A stretch of DNA of 64,000 nt from Astrocystis sublimbata (GCA_022453515.1 JAJNNY010000036.1:186001-250000); one strand, 5' to 3'; numbered from the stretch's first letter, positions 23,801 through 36,540 are shown. The notes: a model not told the origin generated them from the letters alone. A program made the numbers and translations.

Positions 23801-26800
23801 TTTTAATCTAACTCATGTGATCTCATCCTACCTTATTGTACACAATTTGCATCTGCCGTGGCGGTAATCGTCATCCTTGACCGGACGCCGTATTGTGTAT
23901 GCTTGGCAAACATGATTAGACTACTCGGTGTATGTTGTTGCAAAGAAGCATTCATTTCGATACTCTCCTCCCAACGTAGTATGATGACACCTTCTTGAAG
24001 CATAGTAGCTCCAAGGTAAGTATGATCATCTACGGTATCATTCCCCCCAGTTCGTTGACCATGTTCCAGCAAAGGCTAAGTTTGGTAGGTTATCAATTCC
24101 TAGGTAGCGTGCCATCGCTCATTGCGACCGTAGGAGAACGATGTGACTGACGGCGACAGGGTTCATTGCACAGGCCACATAGCTAGCTCATTTACGATGA
24201 TGAGTTCCTAGATGTTACACCGTATAACGGCTACATGGAAAGTAACCTTCTGGAGCAACCAATGCCCGAGTTTTTGATGGCATGCCGTGGCACACCAAGT
24301 TACTCGGTATCGACCGTGCTGAGGGAGACAACTTCACCAGCCTCGGACCGAGCCGCCAAGGCGATGGAATGCCCTGTGACCCTCGAAAGATCGAATCGGA
24401 CAAGATGGAGACAAAAACGCGTCATCGTCACTGATTCATCTCCATTCACATATTTCCATGCAGCGATGCATACAATATGATTTATCTCACGGCACAATCA
24501 AGCAGTTTCGGCTGGCCGCCTTCAACCGGGAGGGTCGTCGGAATATTAACAAGTATTCTCAGAGGCATAGGCATAAGTACGCGCGGATAGCGGAAAGATT
24601 GGACCGTCCCTCGCCTACAGATTCGATCGGCGCTACCCAGCGTGAGATCTAGATCTGGATGTATATGACAAAGACAAAAGACAACGTCTCCAATCGGCAA
24701 CCACATCTCGACGAGTCCTCCTCTTCCACCAATCCTTTCAACTCAGCTCAGCTCAGCCTTGAGACATGATCTAAATGCCGGGGCTCGTTGTTTCCAAAAC
24801 GACCCCTCCTGTTTGTGGTCGGAAGAAAAAAAAACCTGCTCTATAATAGTAGCCCCCGCTTACCTGGGCCGAGACCGCCAAATCATCCCGCGTTGCATAC
24901 GTGTAGACGCAATCTAATGCACGTTCTGTACCGGAACTATATTGGCCTTTACACTCTTACATCTGTGCAGGCGCGGATGCAATCCAATCACCCGCATGGC
25001 CATGCGAGATTTCATCCGTTGGAGATCGATCCGGGACCAGCCGCCCTACTATTGACTGGGCACCCCATAGAACCCATGCAAAATTCCTAGCATCGTGAAC
25101 ACGGCTGGCTCGGCAGCTATGTGCTTCAGCTGTCCTGACCTAACACAAAGCTAGCCACGCCACAGCAACAGCGTTAAAGAAGTCTCCAACGCCGCCATGG
25201 GACGGACAACGCACAGGCAGTTCGTTTATCTACCTCGGCTCACCACGAGTCATCGCCGGTTACTCACTTCGGGTATTAACGACTGCGATTGAGATGAGCC
25301 AGCGATCAAAGCGGCGATATTTTCGGGCGCGCTAACGTAGTTTCGACCTAACGCCTATACTTACACCCTCTGTTGCCGGATTTTTAAAATGAGAACCAGA
25401 ACGTGGCGTGTAACTACCTGTTGCCGGTCAATTTGACTACAAAGCCAGCCGCTTGTACATAATCAAACTTGGCAGCTCCTTTGGTTGCCGGTTGCGCGCC
25501 TGATTTTCGGCGTTTGGTCATCAAGTACTTCAGTGCTTTGACCAATCGTGACATAGGATCGATCTTGGAAGGCAGTTTCTCGCATGTGACTTCGTGTTCA
25601 ACAATACCACATACCGGCTATGTTTTGTTTTAATTGCAAGCTGGTGGCCGGGAAGTCGGGTGCCCAAGTATTTACACCTGCGTGTAGCACTCGATTTTCT
25701 ATGACTGTATATGGCCGTGTCAACGTGTCTAGGCCAATTTGCTTGCTCGGTGGCAAGCAAGTATTTCGTCATCTTAGTTTCACTTCTCTGAGAACATACA
25801 GTGTATCCTCTAGGTCATCCCTTGGGTTGTACTTCGTAGTCACATGCAAGTCAAGAATTTGGGCATATTTTCCGGCCTTGAAATCTCAGGTATGGCACAA
25901 TGCCGGACCTGCGCGGTCAACAATGGCCCTGTAATTGTTGTAGAAACGGAGTCGTTTTATCAAGCAATTATTCACGGGTGCGTAGCTTCTAGTCAAGACA
26001 TTATTAGAAATCCCGCTCTGAGAAACTAGAATGCCTGATCCAACTCACCTGTGGAAGCTGCGGCATGTAATGTACTACGATGAGGAATAGTTTTTACGTA
26101 TACTTACATCTAATAACGCTAATTGCCATCTCTCTCGTTGGTCGAAGTAGATGACTCTTAAACAATAACACAAGGAATTATGTTGTAGCTATTAGCTACT
26201 CGAGTGCTAAATGATAAGAACGTTGTGCCAGGTGTGAGCTTTTCACACTTGGAACCAATCATCTCAATTTTTCTATTAGTGTGACCTTTGACCAATAAAC
26301 GAGAGAGTAATTGTTACAAACAAAATATTAGGCACAGCGTTGATCTTCACATGCAAAGGTACACGCCGTAGATTAGGTGAACGAACAGGCTACCGTCATC
26401 TCAGTATGAATATATCACGACACAGGCAATGGGCTCATCCTAGCTTGTATCATACTACTGTTTCTTTTCCCAATATTTTCATACTAATATTGCTGTGTTG
26501 CGTGATTTAGCGCTGCATTTGCAACTCACAATTGTGTCCCTCATATCACCTGAATCCTCGATAAAAACCCAATCCTCCGCAATATCGGTATTTGATCTGT
26601 GCGTCTGGGTGTGAATCCTACACCACAAGAAGGGGCCTGTCTTACGTTTTGTTACGAAGGGTATCAACGTGCCAACGCTAATGCGTAATTACCTCCCGTT
26701 AGCCGTTGATGAAATATAAATTACTGATCAGTGCTGCCGAGGAGCGCTTTCCTCCCTCAGAATCGTGTCCTACGAACCACCAAGCTGGCACCTCTCACTA

Positions 26801-29800
26801 AAATCACCTCACCTTTTAAATGCCCGCGGTGAGGCAACACACTTCTCGTCTTGTACTTTACCTGTGAAACGGGCATCCTACTTCTCCACACCCGCTTCGT
26901 CTCGCTTCTGTGTACATGTGTTCCCATTCATTGTTGTTCCAGGCGACTTGCTCGTCACCTCGTATCTGGGCTAATGATATCTTGTCATTTTGTTTGTGCT
27001 TGTTGCCCAACGAGTACAGGTGTTTTCCCCCTTCACGATGCCGGTGCTCTCGTAACGTTACCAGTACTAATCTCCGCCAGGATATCGGGATTTGAATTCC
27101 TGGACACAAGACCACGTTTGAAAGACCAGACGGCGAAGGAAACGGACGTACGGCGGTTAGGAGAAAAAAACCACAGGCGGGTTTATGCTGTGCGCGTACA
27201 AACCGACCAAGCACCCGTCTACCAACATACGGCCTGGAGGTAATTTTTAATTTGCAGTTCCTGTGTCCACCCGGACGAGCTGCTGCTTGCCTGCCTACCT
27301 AAGTACCCATCCGGTCTTGTATTCCAAACCCCGGCTCCGACCTGGATCGGAGAATAGGTACTCAATTTTCTCATGTTTGCCAGATTCCATGCCCTCGTCG
27401 GCCACCGAGGACATGAGAAACGTACGCATCTAGCATAATATGTCGATTTGACTTTTCGGTAAAGGTTGCTTGCGTAGCCACTAATCAAGCCAGGGAACAC
27501 CAAATTTTGCAGAAATGAATATGCTCCATTACAGCTTAGACCACAGTTCAATGAAGTTGTGATCTCGGTATATTCGGCGCGACTAAATGCAATTGCGATC
27601 AGGCTACTTGATCCCAGCGATCACCGGTATGCAAGCGGCTCCATACATGGATTCCAAGATTCCAATCTTGTTTGAAATGTAACTGAGCCGATGTCTTGTG
27701 TAAAGAAGTTAGCGTGGGAATTCCAAACCACCAACACGTATTTCAAAGTTATCATAGGTTTGAAAAACTCGGCTAATACACAAGGAGACTACAAACTATA
27801 GTGGATGATCACTATTCAGAATGTGCAACACACACCTCGTATACATGAACCGGTATTATATCTGACTTGACGGTCACTGTTTTGTGAGATCGTGAAACTG
27901 TTACCAAACTCAACATTCTCATTTTATCGCCGCGCACCATTCTTCGGCAATTGAAACGCGAAATTCGGTCAAGTGCTTCTTGGTATGCCACCAATCAAGC
28001 CCAGGTATTACATGCACACATGATCGAAGCGGCTAAATCTCGTCAGTCGCTACATGAAACAGCGCGAAGCACAAGGAAATGTTTGCTAAAACTAAAGCCT
28101 GTTTAATCTTTGTTGCTTGTATTAGACTGCATCCTATTGACTGACTGGATGTATATGACAAGCGAAAGGTCTACCGGACGCGGCCGAGGACCTGCAAAAC
28201 TCGGACAGCGCCGTCTTGCGAGGAGAGAAATGTAAGCAGAATATGAGATCTCGATCTTGTGACATGAGGTGGTATGAGTGGCGACTTATGCCGTATCTCT
28301 ACACAGCTTTGTTTGCTTCGTACGAGGAAGACACGGCTTGCTTGATGTCTTTGAGAGAGATGAGACGAATTTCTACGAGATAATATTCCATGGGACTATG
28401 AAGGCCGGAACTCCGGCCATGGAGGAGCATTACGTGTTTGATAAAACACCAGCTAATGATGGGGAAAAGCTTCAAAACAGGGATGGGTCACCGAACTCTG
28501 CTTTAGCAGCTAGGTGAACCGCCCACCTATGCATGAACTCCGCAACCGAAGTCATACATACATTACACCACACCCATCGCCCTTCCACGCCGTGTCACTT
28601 GTCTGGCAACGGGAGGCTTGCAGCTGGGTTCCCACAAAGCGTCCATGGGCCCTGCTGCAGCAGACCATTAGGTCGTCTGTCAAATTACCGATCTATGGTA
28701 GCATCGGTCTTGCGTCATTGTTACGCCCGTCATTGCTGTCCAAAACACAACGGCGTTTGATGAGAGATAGAAAGCGACTTACCACAGGGCACAACTGTCC
28801 AGCAGGCTTTTTTTCGCAAAAGAAAACATTCGACAATGAAGTAAGGGGAAGGTCGTTTGACTACTTACGGCCGTTGCGAGGCAAAATCCGGGCCATAGTA
28901 ACGGCTGGACAGGTTTTCCTCCTCCTCCTCCTCCTTCCCCATCGTGAATCCAACCGATTTTGCGGACGCACAGCAGATCTCATGCCTGCCTACTTAGGCA
29001 TGCTGGTACCCAAGGTGTGCACAACCTCTGGCCCGCCGATACGTGGCGTTGAGGGACCCCTATTCATGAGACGCACAACTTCCATTGGCTTACATGGATG
29101 GACCTACTAACTATGTGGCGAAGAATAACAGCAGCTGCAGTGGGTTATCAGCACGATTCCATGAGACCACGATATAGATATCCTTGAATAACAGCGAAAC
29201 AGTACTACACCATTAAGAATCCCAGCAGCGCATCGAGTTCAGTTGACTACTAGTACACCACCCTCCACTCGGCCTCTTCCTTTCATTCATTCACCCTCTC
29301 ACAGAACACCCTCATCAACTCACCCACCGAACGCCCGTAACGCACATCTCAAACCCTGAATTATAAGCCTGCCTTGTACCTACCACAAACAAACATACCT
29401 AGGCACCTATCCGCCATCGTCACCGTGTCGCCTCGGAGCATTTACCCAGACATGTCAGCCGTGTAGGGTTAATTAAACGAGCTTGTCTCGGGACCTGGCA
29501 CCGCACCTGACGTGATTCGGGTGAAATGAGAAAGTAAAAATAAAAATGCACAAGACGTACACTAGGACTGACTGACTGACTTACACAGCTTAAGCCCGAC
29601 CGACTTTGTTTCAGAGTGACCTGACTTTGCGCGCCGCAACTCTTATTACCTACCTACCGATTAACCCAAGTAAGTAGCTGTTGGCCAAAGCCTGTATGCA
29701 ACTACAACTCGCTGCTTATACTATACAGCAATACGATGTTTAACCATCACGTTGCTTAACCTGTAACTCCATGAAATAGCGAGTTTAGACCTAAGCTACT

Positions 29801-30370
29801 GAGCTATTCAATATGTACCTATCATATTGTATCTCTTACCTGTAGACAGTGCGGCAACCAGAACCACCTTACGATTTGGATATAACGACCCTCTTACAAC
29901 AGTCCGAAATATTCTCGTACCTACCTGCTCGCTGTTTGCCTCTTTCGAAACGTCAAATGACCGCTGCGAAAACTATCACAGAAATAAGATAAAATACATA
30001 AAACCAACTGAACGAACAACATACGAGCACTGTACTTAACTCACACACGGAACCGTAACACACACACGGCCTCATCTGCGCCACCCAATCGCCCCCAACA
30101 TGCCCTCCCTCCCAAGTCAGCTGACCTTCTCTCTTCCCCAGCCTATCAGCTAATACATCACCGCATTTTAAGTGTCTGACGTGATCCTGCAGGGCCGCAT
30201 ACAACAGCACATAACATGACTTGCTTGAAAACGAACAGCCTGAGTGTACCAGAGGCCGCCGTTGGTTCGACTCAACGATTTCGAAGTTTCTTAGTATATC
30301 CTAGGCTAGGTACCTAGGTACTTCGGCGTTTGCACGTACACTCGTGTTTGTTTTTCACGTTACTCTTAAT

Positions 30371-30394
30371 CTCACCTCACCTCACCTCACCTCA
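30371..30394. repeat. CTCAC pentanucleotide repeat
   Basis: Four CTCAC units and a partial fifth in non-coding DNA, close to the CCTA/AGTA simple repeats that follow. Confidence 0.9.
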
Positions 30395-30425
30395 TACACC
30401 TTCACCTTACCCTCACTCAAGCATA

Positions 30426-30510
30426 GGTACCTACCCACCTACCTACCTACCTACTTAAGTAAGTAAGTAAGTAAATTAAATAAGGTTAGGTAGGCGAGTA
30501 GGTAGGTTAC
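30426..30510. repeat. CCTA and AGTA tetranucleotide repeats able to fold back
   Basis: A run of CCTA units (about 30430-30454) is followed by AGTA units (about 30457-30475) and then GGTAGG-type units (about 30485-30508). The CCTA run and the last block are complementary, so the whole can form a long imperfect hairpin. The palindrome TAGGTACCTA starts just before it at 30424. Confidence 0.7.
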
Positions 30511-31119
30511 TAGTAGAACAGTCCAGACCAGACCTGACTCAGGGGACCAAACCCCGGAAAAACCCAGTCTTAGTCTTATCGTGGCATCCAACGGTCTCAG
30601 CCAACAGGAACATTTAAACCATCCGCTAGGTTTTACTTGTTGTATCTAGGGTACCTAGGGAGAGTGGGAATTGAAAAAAGCAGTGCTGTAATTCTCTCTA
30701 GCCTATGCTACACACACACACACAGCGTCCCGTAATTGATCAAGTCAAAAACCCCACGCTAACAAGCAGAGAGAGGCCGGAACAGGGAACCGGGACCAAG
30801 CAAGCGCAGTGCCAAACCTTCCGTCTCACTTTGGCTTCCTTGCTGCCTAGGTACCTACCTATATAGGCAAGTGACACAATGCTGCTTGCTTGCTGTTGAT
30901 GTCTGCGATGCTAGAGCTAATACCCACTAATCATGGATGATGATAATGCTGACGATGAGGAGTGGGGAGTAGAGACAACGCCGTGTAATTTACCTACGCC
31001 TAGATAAACACGCCCTATAACGCTTTCATTATATAGTATCATCCCATAGGGGAGGTAATGGAAGTGAGAATCTAAGCCTCATCATGATCGTGATGCTAGT
31101 GCCCATTTCCCCCAAGTAA

Positions 31120-34100
31120 TTACAAGCGAGCCTGGATCGGCGGCAATTCAGTCTCACTGGGCCATTGGGCCTCAGGCCATACCTGACGAATCGCCTCCCA
31201 GATGTGACTGCAGGCAGGGGTTAGCTTGGCTCAGGGTTGCAAACACATACAAGAACAAACGCGATTCATGAGCTGAACAAGAACATGAACAAGACCACAA
31301 AAGTAAACAGAGCACAAAAATATAACAGGGATATATTGAGTAGCGGGACGGGTAGACAGTTCGAGACAACGTACCTGACGTAGAGGATCTTCAGCCCATC
31401 CCTCACCTCAGCAGGCACATCCCGCGCGTCCTTCTCATTCTGCGCCGGGAGCAGCACTGTCTTGACGCCGGCGCGGTAGGCGCCAATAAGCTTCTCTTTG
31501 ATCCCGCCTACACGCTTTACGTGTCCAGACAGCTGGAACTCGCCCTATTTTTTCGAGTGTTAGTGTACTTCGATTCAGCAAGAAAAGAGCAAAAGACATG
31601 TTAATATCATTCTGTATGGGGCACTCACAGTCATCGCCATTGTAGGCGGCACAGGCCGACCGGAAAGCAGCGAGATAAGCGCAATAGCCTGCGCCATACC
31701 GCTCGACGGACCGTCCTTGGGAACAGCGCCTGACGGACAATGGACGTGCAGACTGCGGTTCTGCATGATGTTGTCGGTAGGTTCGCGGGTTAAGCCTAGC
31801 TCGTAAGCGTGGTTCCGCACCCAGCTACGCGCCACTTTGACGCTCTCCATGAGGACCTTGCCCAGGTTGCCCGTGAGCTCGACGCTGCCGTCGCCGGGCA
31901 TATCCAGGACCTCGATGAATAGGATACCGCCATTGCCCCCGGAGCTGTAGGCCACCAGGCCCGTGACGATACCCGGCTGGTTCGTCTTCTCCGCAATCTC
32001 ATCCTCAAACCGCTCTATGCCTAGAATGGCCTCGAGATCTTCGACCGTCAGCTCCGCCTTGTATGTCTCAGGCTGGCCGCGGTCGCTCGCTTCGACGTAT
32101 TGCACAGCTTTGGCGCGACAGACAGAACCGATCTCGCGCTCCAGGTTGCGAACCCCTGATTCACGAGTGTACGACTCGATAATCTTGGAGACCACGTCCT
32201 CACCAAACTTGACCTGCTCTTCCTGCAGCCCGTTGACGCGTATTTGTTTGGGAACGAGGTGGCGAAGTGCGATATGACGCTTCTCAAGAGTGGTGTAGCC
32301 ACTAAACTCAAGGATCTCCATACGGTCTAGGAGCGGGCCCGGGATTGTATCTAGACTGTTCGCTGTAGCGATGAATAGGACTTTGCTAAGGTCAATGGGG
32401 GTGTTGACGTAGTGATCGCTGAACGCGTGATTCTGCTCGGGATCGAGGACCTCGAGCATGGCAGCCGACGGGTCGCCGTTGTGATTGGCCATCCCCAGCT
32501 TGTCAATCTCGTCTAGCAGGAAAACGGGATTCGACACCCCTACCTTTCTGAGACCTTGCACAATCAAGCCAGGCATGGCAGCGACGTATGTCCTACGATG
32601 GCCCCTGATCTCTGCCTCATCTCTGACACCACCCAGTGAGATCCGATGGAACTGCCGCCCGAGAGCCGTGGCGATCGATCGAGCTATGCTCGTCTTGCCT
32701 ACACCTGGAGGTCCGACAAGCAGTAAGATGGGCGCCCTCTCTGTGCGGCGTTTGCTTCGCAGCATCTGCACCTTGAGGCCGCTCGCCTTGATCTTCTCCT
32801 CTAACTCGGGATCCAGGGTGGGAGTGGCATTTTCCTCAGCGGCCGGTTTACTCGATTCCAAATCGGCAGTCTCCTGCTCCGCCTCCTTGACCTGTCGGTC
32901 GACAGCTTCATTGGCTGTCTGCATCAGTCTGACGATGGTGAGATACGACAATAACCGCTTCTTCACTTTCTCTATCCCGTAATGATCGTTGTCTAGCTGC
33001 TGCCGGGCGGTCTCGAGCGTACCAGTACCGATGGGGTCATCAGTCATGATGGACCAGGGTATTTCGGCCAACGTCTCGAGATAGGTCCTGACAACCTGAT
33101 ACTCGGCCTGAGCCGGCATCATCTGCTTGAGGCGCTTGACCTCTCGTTCGGCTACCTTTGCAGCATCGGGCGGCAACTTGGCGTCTTGAAGTTTCTTCTC
33201 AAGTTCCTGCAGCTCGTCGGCGTCTGCCTGGTCGGGCGGTCCTCCCGGCATGCCGTTGAAGTTCATACCAGATGGCGGACCAGTAAGGTCTGAGATTCGG
33301 ATCTTCTTGATGTTCCGCTTGTTAAGCTTCTCCATGTCCTCCTGGTCTATGCGAATCGGTATGCTGGTGCTCGTCACCTCGGTCACCTTGATGTTACCCT
33401 TAATATCATTAACTTGGCGCTCAATCAGTTCGATAACCTTCTGCATCCGTTGTTCGACATCAATAGCGGCCAGAACCTGCAGCTTGTCTTCGTACGAAGC
33501 TTCGACCACATTCATCATGAAGTCTGCAAGCGAGCCGCCCTCTGCCGGTTGTTTTCTCGTGATGAACTGTTCTAGTCGGCGCGAGAGAAGCGGGTTCAGG
33601 CCAGCGGAGCCGCTCGACAGGAGAAAGGCCGACACTCTCAAGAAGGAGACAAGCTCACGGGATAGACGCTTGAGGCTTGCGAAAAGCTGCTGGTATTCTT
33701 CACTGTCTACGACCTGACTAGTGGCCTCGCCGTGGGCATTGACCATGGCCTCGAAGAAGGGTTCTTCCTGAGTGACCTTGTCGATGGTGACGCGCGACGA
33801 ACCCTGGACCAGTATGATGAACTCGGCGCCATTCTGGCCCTGTATGCCTGTGATCTTGGCCTGGACGCCATAGCCAAATAGCCGGTCCTTCCTAAGATTC
33901 CTGCTGTCGGCCTCTAACAAGTCATTGTACTTTTCGGGGTCCTTCTCCAGCAGCAGTTGGCCTCGTCGGTTGAGCAGGGGGGAGTTGAGTGGCACACAGA
34001 CGACGGGGATCTGGTCGACGCGCTTAGAGCCCTTGGAGGCGCGGGTGTAGATGTTGGAGATCAGAGCGGGAATGTCTGAGCGACTCGGGGGCACGGGCAC

Positions 34101-34184
34101 GCGCAAGACGGAGCCGGGGAAGAGGACGGTGCCCTTGGCCAAGGGAATGACGGGTGCGACAATGGCCGGCGAGGCTGGGGCCAT
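31120..34184 (-). CDS. LON2: Peroxisomal Lon protease (Lon protease homologue 2)
   Basis: Three exons, 34184-31629, 31544-31375 and 31207-31120, encode 937 residues. Lon proteases are ATP-driven serine peptidases that unfold and degrade damaged proteins; this subfamily works in the peroxisome matrix. The order is an N-terminal LON domain (about 10-260), a coiled helical part, the AAA+ module with Walker A GPPGVGKT at about 491-498 and Walker B FLLDEID at about 555-561, and the protease domain. The catalytic dyad is present: Ser827 in KDGPSSG and Lys868 in GGIKEK, the latter in the second exon. The protein ends in Ala-Arg-Leu, a type 1 peroxisomal targeting signal. There is no N-terminal mitochondrial presequence, which separates it from mitochondrial PIM1. 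Introns are 31628-31545 and 31374-31208. It is transcribed away from RPA2 across a 1.35-kb spacer. Confidence 0.95.
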
Positions 34185-35534
34185 GGTGACTGTCTCTCGG
34201 TTCTGGTTCTGTTGCGATGCGGTGGAGGAGGCAGATCAATGTCGCAAAGGGGTCATATGAAAACAAGGCTTGGGATGGGGCTACTGCGAGGTCGGGGTGG
34301 CAGACTGATGGTAAAATGGTGGTCTGAGGAATGCTAATTACAAATCTTTATAGTGGAATGGAAAGACGAAGAAGTAAGACGAGCGGTGTCGGTGTCAGAA
34401 GCTTGATTGATGGTGTTGATGGTGATGGGATGGGATGGGGATTGGAACCGGCATTTGGTCGATCGGCACCAGCTCGCTGGCAGACTCGCGGCTAAGCTGC
34501 GCTGTCAATGCTCGCCACAGTGCTCCCTTAGGTGGGCATCCACTGGTGACGTGCCGAGGTTTGGGCAGAAGCAAGGGAGCTAGACTCGGGAGGCCAAGAT
34601 ACTAAGTGCACCTACTAGGGCCACTCACCACTTAGACCGGTCTTTCAAGCATGTCAAGGTCGCAATTCCCACGTGATAATCTCCAACAACTTTCAATTGT
34701 ATACCTATACTTCGTATGCATCTGAATACGGCCTGATGAGCTAGGTAGTCAGATGAGTAAGTCAACAAAATGTCCTGCATGTCTTGAGATGACAATATCG
34801 CAAACCCCGTCAGCCCACCTATTTTCCTTGACATGCGGCATGCGACATGCACAATGGAACTACCCGCTGGACCACAGTGGGTCCACCCGCCCGACGGCAG
34901 TGGCTGTCCCCGCTACAATGCCCGCCGAGCCCGCTGCAGTGTTCGCAGTAAACTGCAAGTGCACAGTTGCCTTCAATTGCCTTTCAATTGCCTTGCCTCA
35001 ATGTTGGGGGCTCTGACGCGATCCACCTCCCGGTGTTTGTAGCCTGAGACCTACTTTGGAGTGGGGTGAAGCAATTGTGAAAACAACAATACGATTGTGT
35101 ACTTTGTAAGGAAATAGGCACGTATTTACCACGCCAAGAGAAAAGGAAGGAAGAAAAAAAGAAAGGAACACCTAGAACAATAAGATAAGGCACAATTAGA
35201 TAGAGCTGGTGGATAGGTACGAGAAAGGATGAGCATAGAAAGTAAATAAATCAATTTACCTAATTGGAAGTTACTGGAACAATGGTGGCAGCCTGCAGGC
35301 ACCAAATCAGGCACTACTCGCTACCTGAGGTACCTGTCGAGGCCTGTTGCAGTGTTGCCTACTCCAGCCCTTGAGTTACCCAGAAAGGAAATCAATTAAC
35401 GCCTATCGAACCAAATCGCGTCTGCACTTCTCCATCACGCGTCGCTCGCTTTCACCCACCATCGTCGCCATTATTCTTTTACCACGAGGTTTCCAAACAC
35501 TCTACTACCTCCGGAACAGCACCAACCAGCCACA
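34185..35534. other. Divergent promoter region between LON2 and RFA2
   Basis: No gene seen. This must contain the promoters of both flanking genes. It has a short direct repeat (TTCAATTGCCT twice, about 34972-34994) and a C/T-rich leader just upstream of the RFA2 start. A small frame at 34625-34852 (-) has no recognisable content. Confidence 0.5.
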
Positions 35535-36540
35535 ATGAGTGGTATGTGACCCTCAATGCCATATACGCAAAGCACCATTGCTAACAAGCCCCATCAATAG
35601 CCTACGGCGGATACTCGACAACATCGTACGGCGCACAGGGAGGGGGTGACGATGGCGGCGGTTTCGTGTGGGGTTCGCAAGGCGGCAGCCAGTCCGGCGT
35701 GAAGGTATGCAACTCTCATACACATAACCACATACCTTAAGCACACGAATTCCAACATAGCGACGATTTACAACAAACAACCAAGCTAACCACCTCTTCC
35801 ACCCGCAGCCCATCAACGACGAATCCCTCCGCCCCGTCACCATAAAGCAGATCATCGACGCCGAGCCCGCCTTCGCCGGCGACGCCTCGTTCCGCATCGA
35901 CGGGCTAGACGTGAAGCAGGTGACCATCGTCGGCATGGTGCGCGCCATCAACCCGCAGACCACCAACATCACGTACAAGCTGGACGACGGCACGGGCACC
36001 ATCGAGGTGAAGCAGTGGCTCGACGCCGACAAGGCCGCGGCCACGGAGGCCAGCGGCGCCGGCGCCCAGGCCTTCGCCGAGGAGGACTACGTGCGCGTCT
36101 GGGGCCGCCTCAAGTCCTTCAGCAACAAGCGCCACGTCGGCGCCCACGTCATCAAGCCCGTCAAGGACTTCAACGAGGTCAACTACCACCTGCTGGAGGC
36201 CACCTATGTACACTTGTTCTTCACCAGGGGCGGCGTGCCTGGTGCGGACGGGAATGGAGGTGGAGGAGGTGGTGGCGGTGGCGGTGGTGCGGACGGTGAT
36301 AGCATGTTTGTGGATGGAGGAGACGGCGCCGGCTACAGAGGATATAACCCCAAGGCGAAGAAGATGTACGACTACCTCCACAACAGCGGCAACCCGACCG
36401 AGGGCATCCACATGCAGGTCATTGCGCGCGAGACGGGCATGACGATACAGGATGTCATGGCCGGCGCCGAGGAGCTGCTGAGTCATGGGACCATCTACAC
36501 GACCATGGACGACGAGACGTATGCCATTTTGGACAGGTAG
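35535..36540 (+). CDS. RFA2: Replication protein A 32-kDa subunit (RPA2/Rfa2)
   Basis: Three coding exons, 35535-35541 (7 nt), 35601-35704 and 35809-36540, give 280 residues. RPA is the heterotrimeric single-stranded-DNA-binding complex of nuclear replication, repair and recombination. The first 37 residues are Gly/Ser/Tyr-rich, matching the phosphorylated N-terminus of this subunit. The sequence PINDESLRPVTIKQI and the following VTIVGMVRAI and YKLDDGTGTIEVKQW segments form the OB fold (about 40-175). A glycine run lies at about 186-197 as a linker. The C-terminus (about 220-280) is the winged-helix protein-interaction domain (KKMYDYL to TYAILDR). Length fits the family. Oddities are the tiny first coding exon (ATG, one codon and one base) and the pure glycine linker. 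Introns are 35542-35600 and 35705-35808. It converges with the GNAT gene. Confidence 0.95.

Larger units (their letters stand above)
15200..31119. other. 16-kb gene desert upstream of the zinc-cluster regulator
   Basis: I see no supportable protein gene here. Reading frames are short (mostly under 120 codons), overlap each other on both strands, show no domains and do not chain into spliced genes with family resemblance. The longest are at 16001-16687 (-) and 28514-29110 (+). Present are an ACAACGGC-type microsatellite (15867-15914), an 11-bp tandem repeat (20831-20874), short palindromes (26228-26252, 27655-27670, 28403-28418), CTCAC repeats (30371-30394), CCTA/AGTA repeats (30426-30510) and an AC run (30710-30724). 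No terminal repeats, reverse transcriptase or transposase fragments were recognised. Its first part must include the promoter and 5' leader of the regulator. Hidden non-coding RNAs are possible but not demonstrated. Confidence 0.45.

Noticed and set aside
28514..29110. 198-codon plus-strand frame in the desert
   Set aside because: Starts at a non-ATG codon, has a composition typical of random translation, contains a simple TCC repeat read as poly-Leu, and shows no domain.
35905..36486. 193-codon minus-strand frame
   Set aside because: Antisense to the OB fold and winged helix of RFA2; a consequence of high-GC codon use.
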